NCBI GenBank assembly: GCA_003661465.1
Contig: QMWE01000023.1
Coordinates: forward strand, 1 to 10,425
Length of the DNA stretch: 10,425 bases
Direction of reading: 5' to 3'
DNA from: Hadesarchaea archaeon
Lineage (GTDB): Archaea > Hadarchaeota > Hadarchaeia > Hadarchaeales > Hadarchaeaceae
A program made the translations under genes and the position numbers. Shown here piece after piece: positions 6,229-10,425 of this stretch (the stretch's first letter is position 1; the number at the start of each line of letters is the position of its first letter). A model generated the notes under the pieces. It had not been told where the DNA came from. It saw nothing but the letters and a program-made list of their open reading frames with translations, and did not search any database.

Positions 6229-6786
6229 TCACATGAGGAGTATCCCTATTGATGAGAGACCGGTGAAGAACAGGAAAACTATGGAAGAGGGGGCTAGCAG
6301 GAGGTGTTCCATCCGCCCTGCTCGCTCGACCTCCGGCAGCATGTCTTTCGAACATCTGAGCCTGATCAGGTACGCGGTCGAGAACAGCAGCGCGAACCAG
6401 GCGATGATTATCGCGGCGGTTCCGGTGGACAGGTACCACGGCATCACCGCACCGCTTTCCGCGCAGGCCCTGAACAGAAACGGCATGGTTATGAGGCCGA
6501 ACGCCACGGCGATCACGAACCAGAATTTCACCCACAGGGTTATCCCGAGCACATCCTTCTTTCTCAGGATGGAACCCTTGACCACGCGTAGGGCATGGAT
6601 GCGAAAGACCATCACGAACATCAGGGGTCCGGGGAGGTTCCAGGCCGCGATGAACCAGGCCCAGACCTCGCTTCCGGAGGGGTACTCCGGAAATTTCGGC
6701 AGCACGGTGAAGATCAAGGATGCGAAGAAACAGAGGATCAGCACGACGGAGGCAGCGTGCCCGATGTAGTTAGATAACTTGAACAT
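6229..6786 (-). CDS. Hypothetical membrane protein with five predicted transmembrane helices
   Basis: I do not recognise a family. The 185-residue protein has five hydrophobic segments at about 8-29, 41-62, 83-105, 119-142 and 163-184. They are joined by short loops, with positive clusters after segment 2 (FRIHALRVVKGSILRKK) and after segment 4 (IRLRCSK). There are no catalytic motifs, cysteine pairs or metal-binding repeats; prolines at 52-54 (LPGP) and 102 may kink helices. It sits on the opposite strand between two leu-type dehydrogenase genes, stop to stop 16 bases from the first and divergent from the second. I chose the ATG at 6786 because residues upstream in the frame are antisense to leuB and non-hydrophobic. 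A TTG at 6801, preceded by GGTGGTGG, would add five residues and is a real alternative. Transport of an amino acid or oxoacid is only a guess from position. Confidence 0.72.
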   Translation of the reverse strand: MFKLSNYIGHAASVVLILCFFASLIFTVLPKFPEYPSGSEVWAWFIAAWNLPGPLMFVMVFRIHALRVVKGSILRKKDVLGITLWVKFWFVIAVAFGLITMPFLFRACAESGAVMPWYLSTGTAAIIIAWFALLFSTAYLIRLRCSKDMLPEVERAGRMEHLLLAPSSIVFLFFTGLSSIGILLM

Positions 6787-6818
6787 CCGCGTGGATTTCA
6801 ATCCACCACCTTCGACGG

Positions 6819-6847
6819 TATAGTTAAGAACTTTTGAAAATAAAACT
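6819..6847. promoter_or_regulatory. Overlapping divergent promoters for the membrane gene and leuB
   Basis: The 82-base divergent gap contains TATAGTTAA (6819-6827), which could drive leuB rightward from near 6848, and GAAAATAAAA (6836-6845), whose complement TTTTATTTTC could drive the membrane gene leftward from near 6815. In this arrangement the two transcripts would overlap for some 30 bases and the complexes could not both form at once. Box positions are judged by eye. Confidence 0.35.
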
Positions 6848-6868
6848 AATTGCTCTGGAGTGGATAGC

Positions 6869-7999
6869 TTGAAACATAAAATTGCGGTGATTCCTGGGGA
6901 CGGGATTGGCCCGGAGGTCATCCGGGAGGGGCTGAAGGTGCTCACCGCCGTTGCCGATTCGACGCCGGCTCTGAGCTTCGAGTTCGTGGAGTTTCCCTAC
7001 GGCTCCGAGCACTACCTCAAGACCGGGGAGTTGGTACCAGAGGGTGGACTGAAGGAGCTTTCCAGAGCTGATGCGATTTACCTCGGGGCGCTCGGAGATC
7101 CCCGCGTCAAGCCGGGCGTACTGGAACAGGGCATCCTGCTGAAGCTCAGATTTTATTTTGAGCAATACATCAACCTCCGCCCGATCAAGCTTTATCCAGG
7201 CGTCCCCTGCCCCCTGAAGGGCAAGGGGCCCGAGCACGTGGATTTTTATGTGGTCAGGGAGAACACGGAGGATTTTTACGTTGGAATAGGGGGCCGCGCT
7301 GGAGGAAGGTCAGAGGCCAGGCTGGAGGTGCTCAGGTCTATCTACCACGTCAAGTTCGATCTCGACATAGAGTCCGATCGCGACGAGATAGCTTACCAGG
7401 TCGGCGTCATCAGCCGGAAGGGCGCAGAGCGGGCAATCAGGTATGCGTTTGAGCTCGCGCTGAGGAAGAACAAAAAGCGGGTCACCTCAGTCGACAAGGC
7501 CAACGTGCTCACCCATGTTTACGGCCTCTGGCGCGAGGTTTTCACGAGCATCTCCAAGGAGTACCCGGATGTCGAGACGGAGTTTGCATTCGTCGATGCG
7601 GTCACCATGTGGCTCGTAAAAAATCCCGAGTGGTACCGGGTCATCGTCACGCCCAACATGTTCGGCGACATCATCACGGATCTTGGCGCCATGATCCAAG
7701 GAGGTCTCGGACTGGCCCCGGGTGCCAATATCAATCCGGAGGGGATCAGCATGTTTGAGCCCATCCACGGCTCGGCCCCCAAGTATTCCGGGAAGAACGT
7801 TGCCAATCCGCTCGCCACGATCTTGGCAGGGCAGATGATGCTCGAGCAGCTCGGTGAACAGAAAGCCGCGAATGTGGTGGAGCGGGCGGTGATCGGAGTT
7901 CTCGGAGAGGGCAAGGTCCTGACCCGCGATCTGGGAGGCAGTTCGAGCACCTCGGATGTCGGAGATGCTGTGGTGGCAAAGATAAAGGAGATGGGTTAG
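6869..7999 (+). CDS. leuB: 3-isopropylmalate dehydrogenase-type enzyme
   Basis: A second beta-hydroxyacid oxidative decarboxylase, 376 residues from the chosen start, of the isopropylmalate/tartrate dehydrogenase branch. After KIAVIPGDGIGPEV it has LGALGDPRVKPGVLEQG and KLRFYFEQYINLRPIKLYPG, a pattern typical of LeuB. Arg94, Arg104, Arg130 and Tyr137 (RENTEDFY), Lys210, Asp243, Asp267 and Asp271 are the expected active-site set. The Ser-x-Asn of isocitrate dehydrogenases is absent and hydrophobic residues replace it, which fits the isopropyl group. The product would be 4-methyl-2-oxopentanoate, the leucine precursor. In HGSAPKYSGKNVANP the loop is Lys-Tyr with a later Ala, a mix of NADP-like and NAD-like residues. 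The TTG at 6869 is preferred because GGAG (6857-6860) lies eight bases upstream; a GTG at 6860 in the same frame adds three residues but overlaps that site. UbiX follows after 24 bases or fewer. Confidence 0.87.
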   Translation: MKHKIAVIPGDGIGPEVIREGLKVLTAVADSTPALSFEFVEFPYGSEHYLKTGELVPEGGLKELSRADAIYLGALGDPRVKPGVLEQGILLKLRFYFEQYINLRPIKLYPGVPCPLKGKGPEHVDFYVVRENTEDFYVGIGGRAGGRSEARLEVLRSIYHVKFDLDIESDRDEIAYQVGVISRKGAERAIRYAFELALRKNKKRVTSVDKANVLTHVYGLWREVFTSISKEYPDVETEFAFVDAVTMWLVKNPEWYRVIVTPNMFGDIITDLGAMIQGGLGLAPGANINPEGISMFEPIHGSAPKYSGKNVANPLATILAGQMMLEQLGEQKAANVVERAVIGVLGEGKVLTRDLGGSSSTSDVGDAVVAKIKEMG

Positions 8000-8023
8000 A
8001 GGATTTTTCAGATGGGGGTAGGA

Positions 8024-8596
8024 ATGCATCTGATCGTGGCGATCACAGGGTCCAGCGGCGTGGTCTACGGTGTCAGATTGCTCGAGGTCTGCAGGATGCT
8101 TGGGATTGAGACGGATCTGATACTATCCAGGCCAGCCGAACCCATATTAGAGCTCGAACTTGGGATGAGATCGGACGAGGTTCGGAAGCTGGCTTCCAGG
8201 AACTATCTACCAGATGACATGACCGCACCCGCTGCGAGCGGCTCGTACGCGGTCGATGGAATGGTGGTGGCACCCTGTAGCATGAAGACCTTGGGAGCCA
8301 TAGCCAGCGGCGTGACGGGCGATCTGATATCCCGTGCGGCGGATGTCATGCTCAAGCAGGACCGTCGGCTCGTGCTGGTTCCTCGAGAAACCCCGCTCGA
8401 CCTGATTCACCTCGAGAACATGGTCAAGCTGAGACGCGCCGGAGCCATCGTCCTCCCGGCCACGCCGGCGTTTTATCATGGTCCCGGAAAAATATCCGAC
8501 CTCGTAGATTTCATCGTCGGCCGGATCCTTGAGATGTTCGGCGTGGAGCATAAACTCTACCGCAGATGGGAAGGCCTCGGCACCCATCACGGTTGA
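8024..8596 (+). CDS. ubiX: UbiX-type flavin prenyltransferase
   Basis: The 190-residue protein makes prenylated FMN, the cofactor of UbiD-type decarboxylases, from FMNH2 and dimethylallyl phosphate. It has the N-terminal FMN loop VAITGSSGVVYG (5-16), the central VVAPCSMKTLGAIASG segment (81-96) and SRAADVMLKQ (103-112). RETPLDLIHLENM (121-133) and PATPAFYHGP (145-154), with the substrate-contacting Arg121-Glu122 and Tyr151, complete the set, followed by ISDLVDFIVGRIL. Length is normal. No UbiD gene is in the window; in archaea likely clients include the UbiD homologue of the modified mevalonate pathway or menaquinone-type decarboxylases. The ATG at 8024 is preferred because GGGGGTAGGA lies directly before it; an ATG at 8012 would add four residues. 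It follows leuB closely on the same strand and precedes the protease gene by 15 bases, so all three are probably co-transcribed. Confidence 0.93.
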   Translation: MHLIVAITGSSGVVYGVRLLEVCRMLGIETDLILSRPAEPILELELGMRSDEVRKLASRNYLPDDMTAPAASGSYAVDGMVVAPCSMKTLGAIASGVTGDLISRAADVMLKQDRRLVLVPRETPLDLIHLENMVKLRRAGAIVLPATPAFYHGPGKISDLVDFIVGRILEMFGVEHKLYRRWEGLGTHHG

Positions 8597-8611
8597 TCTC
8601 GTGGTGAGGAT

Positions 8612-9772
8612 TTGAGGAGGATCCCGCCCGTCAGAAAGTTTGAGTGCCCGGCGTGCAGATACTCTGATTACAGGATGTCGGCGCGCGAAGTCGGAGAGGT
8701 GGTCCCGGGCGAGTGTCCACGTTGCGGCAAAAGCATGGAGGTCGTAGGGTCTGAGGCTCCCGAGTGGCTCGAGAAACACCTGAAGGCCATCTCAGGACAT
8801 TTCGATGTGGTGGACTTCGTCGCTCAGGGGAACAAGCTGGAGGTCGAAGTGGAGTCTCGGGATCCAAAACGGTCATTTCGATCCCTTCTGGCGGAACTCA
8901 AACCGAGGGGATACATGCCCGTCATGCGGGAGGTGGACGGAGGACTCAAGCTTACCGTGCTGAGGTTTGTGAGAGCCAGACCCAGCAATGTGGCGGTGAA
9001 CGTCTTCCTTTTGTTCCTGACCGTCCTGACGACATTCGCCGCGGGATATTTCTTCATATTTGGTGACACTTACCGGGCGACTCTTTTCTCGTTCGCGATA
9101 ATGTTCATGCTTGGCACCCACGAAATCGGGCACAAGATCGCAGCGTGGCGGAACGGAGTCGAGTCAACCTTGCCGTATTTCATTCCGGCTCCAACATTCC
9201 TTGGTACGCTGGGCGCGGTCATAAACATCAAGAGTCCCATACCGACGAAGGAGGCGCTGGTGGAACTTGGGGTATCCGGACCACTTTCAGGATTTGCGGT
9301 GGCGGTTCCGCTTACCCTTCTCGGCCTAATTCTCTCCAAACCGGATCCAGCGGGCCTCACCCTGCCGATGACACCCGCAATATTCGCGATCATGCAGATC
9401 GCAGTTTTCGGTCACGTGCCGTCGGGGATGGCCCTCAATCCCCTCGCCTTCGCCGGGTGGGTTGTCCTTCTTCTGACCATGTTCAATCTGATCCCGGCCG
9501 GATGGCTAGATGGTGGACACATCTCCAGGGGGCTGATGAGTCGGGAGGCCCATTACACTCTGACCCGCACCTTGGGATTTGTATTGTTCTTTACCGGCGT
9601 TTTCTTTCCCGAATCTCCCCTGTGGTTCTGGGGCTTTCTCATCATATTGCTCTTCAGAAATTACCATCCCGGGGCGCTGGACGACGTCTCCGGGCTCTCC
9701 AGACCTCAGAAATTTCTGGCCGCGATCGGCCTGGCGGTGTTTCTGCTCTGCCTGCCCGTCCCGGTTGGTTAG
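8612..9772 (+). CDS. Site-2 protease family (M50) membrane metalloprotease with N-terminal zinc ribbon
   Basis: This 386-residue protein begins with a zinc-ribbon-like CPAC...CPRC module (Cys12, Cys15, Cys35, Cys38). A soluble alpha/beta stretch of about 80 residues follows, then a multi-helix membrane domain from about 127. The catalytic zinc site is LGTHEIGHKIA (His170, Glu171, His174) plus LIPAGWLDGGH, with Asp300 as third ligand; the latter is the family's N-x-x-P-x-x-x-L-D-G-G-H. Such enzymes cut substrates within the membrane, often releasing anchored regulators; no PDZ domain is present. The archaeal form with an N-terminal domain has no known substrate. The start is the TTG at 8612, with GGTGAGG at 8603-8609; no ATG or GTG is available in frame before the first cysteines. 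Odd point: GAGGAGG (8614-8620), a near-perfect ribosome site, lies within the first codons. It sits between ubiX and tmk on the same strand. Confidence 0.89.
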   Translation: MRRIPPVRKFECPACRYSDYRMSAREVGEVVPGECPRCGKSMEVVGSEAPEWLEKHLKAISGHFDVVDFVAQGNKLEVEVESRDPKRSFRSLLAELKPRGYMPVMREVDGGLKLTVLRFVRARPSNVAVNVFLLFLTVLTTFAAGYFFIFGDTYRATLFSFAIMFMLGTHEIGHKIAAWRNGVESTLPYFIPAPTFLGTLGAVINIKSPIPTKEALVELGVSGPLSGFAVAVPLTLLGLILSKPDPAGLTLPMTPAIFAIMQIAVFGHVPSGMALNPLAFAGWVVLLLTMFNLIPAGWLDGGHISRGLMSREAHYTLTRTLGFVLFFTGVFFPESPLWFWGFLIILLFRNYHPGALDDVSGLSRPQKFLAAIGLAVFLLCLPVPVG

Positions 9773-9814
9773 GCAAAGTTGTAAATAGAGCACCAGAAAA
9801 AATTTGGTGGTTCG

Positions 9815-10405
9815 ATGAAAGGGAAGTTCGTCTCAATAGAGGGTCCGGATGGATGTGGTAAGAGCACCCATGCCAGATTGCTGGTCCGGTGGCTGCGCTC
9901 CAAGGGGTTTGGAGTCGTTCTCACGGATGAGCCGACGAACGGCGTATTCGGGAGACTAGTCAAAAAAGTGCTGAGAGGCGAGCTGAAACTGCCCGTGACC
10001 GTGGAGGCGCTCCTTTTCGCCGCGGACAGGATACAGCACGTCAGGGATCTCATTCTGCCGTCGGTAAATGCGGGCAAAATAGTCGTGAGCGAACGTTACG
10101 TGTATTCCTCCATAGCATACCAATCTGCTCGCGGACTTCCGGTCAGGTGGATAAAGAGGATAAACAGATACGCGCCGAGGCCGGACCTAGCGATCCTGAT
10201 CGACGTTCCGATCGAGGTTTCCTCCGCTAGGATAGGTTCTCGAAGGCTGGATGAGTTCGAGAGGGATCCCGGGCTCCAAGAGCGGGTCCGGAGGAACTAC
10301 CTGCGCATGGCCCGGCGTGAGGGCTTGAAGGTCGTCAACGGTGCGCGTCCTCGCGCTGAGGTTCAGGCGGAGATTAGAGATATAGTCAGGCGGCATATCA
10401 TTTGA
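9815..10405 (+). CDS. tmk: Thymidylate kinase
   Basis: The 196-residue protein phosphorylates dTMP to dTDP for DNA synthesis. It opens with KFVSIEGPDGCGKST, a P-loop with Lys16 and Ser17. Other family elements are LTDEP (36-40), LLFAADR (66-72), VSERYVYSSIAYQ (91-103), and RPDLAILIDVP (122-132) carrying the thymidylate kinase P-x-L-x-x-x-L-D-like strand. A short lid with basic residues at SRRLDEFER (142-150) follows. Position 93 is Glu where many family members have the Asp of DR(Y/H); a conservative change. The ATG at 9815 lies four bases after GGTGG (9806-9810), the same arrangement as at the YjbQ start. The 42-base gap to the protease gene holds GTAAATAG (9781-9788), a weak TATA-like match, so it may have its own promoter or be read through. 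The 20 bases after its stop show nothing. Confidence 0.94.
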   Translation: MKGKFVSIEGPDGCGKSTHARLLVRWLRSKGFGVVLTDEPTNGVFGRLVKKVLRGELKLPVTVEALLFAADRIQHVRDLILPSVNAGKIVVSERYVYSSIAYQSARGLPVRWIKRINRYAPRPDLAILIDVPIEVSSARIGSRRLDEFERDPGLQERVRRNYLRMARREGLKVVNGARPRAEVQAEIRDIVRRHII

Positions 10406-10425
10406 CACTCCTCGCGAATAAATTC

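Noticed and set aside
6209..6769. A 186-codon plus-strand frame after the isocitrate-type dehydrogenase
   Set aside because: It is antisense to the membrane gene. Its translation is low in hydrophobic runs and has no motif, while the minus strand gives five regular membrane helices.
6787..6945. N-terminal extension of the membrane protein to an ATG at 6945
   Set aside because: These 53 codons overlap the leuB 5' end antisense, and they lie upstream of the likely minus-strand promoter.
10070..10110. Glu93 in place of Asp in the thymidylate kinase DR motif as a sign of altered function
   Set aside because: The change is conservative and all other thymidylate kinase elements are intact, so it is not grounds for a new function.

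Overview
This is a gene-dense archaeal chromosomal window of about 10.4 kb with 13 protein genes, one of them cut by the left edge. The archaeal assignment rests on TATA-like A/T boxes about 25-35 bases ahead of starts, GGTG(G/A)-type ribosome binding sites, frequent GTG/TTG starts, and a gene set (short LeuC and LeuD as separate proteins, archaeal-type thymidylate kinase, zinc-ribbon site-2 protease, family-4-type uracil-DNA glycosylase) familiar from archaea. High use of AGG and ATA codons fits a thermophile-like euryarchaeal or related lineage, but I cannot name the phylum. I see no RNA genes, mobile elements, CRISPR arrays or broken genes, and no gene-free stretch longer than about 85 bases.

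Layout. Bases 1-296 (minus) hold the N-terminus of a nucleotide-sugar epimerase, divergent from a right-facing set: a YjbQ/UPF0047 protein, a small RNase H-fold (DEDD) exonuclease-like protein, and a uracil-DNA glycosylase with an Fe-S cluster. The centre (1960-7999) is a 2-oxoacid chain-elongation cassette: dehydratase large and small subunits (leuC, leuD, overlapping by one base), an isopropylmalate/homocitrate-synthase-like DRE-TIM enzyme, an isocitrate-type dehydrogenase and a 3-isopropylmalate-type dehydrogenase. A five-helix membrane protein of unknown family sits on the opposite strand between the two dehydrogenases. The right end carries a UbiX-type flavin prenyltransferase, a zinc-ribbon site-2 metalloprotease and thymidylate kinase.

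How the genes work together. Synthase, isomerase and dehydrogenase perform the three steps that lengthen a 2-oxoacid by one carbon, as in leucine synthesis, the homocitrate route, or citrate to 2-oxoglutarate. The cluster has one synthase and one isomerase but two dehydrogenases of different substrate type, and the synthase has unusual residues where known family members bind the oxoacid. The simplest reading is leucine biosynthesis plus a linked isocitrate (or homoisocitrate) oxidation step, possibly sharing the isomerase; the substrates cannot be fixed from sequence alone. The first three right-facing genes and the last three look like ordinary housekeeping runs. No convincing wholly new system is visible; the points most worth checking are the synthase pocket and the orphan membrane gene.
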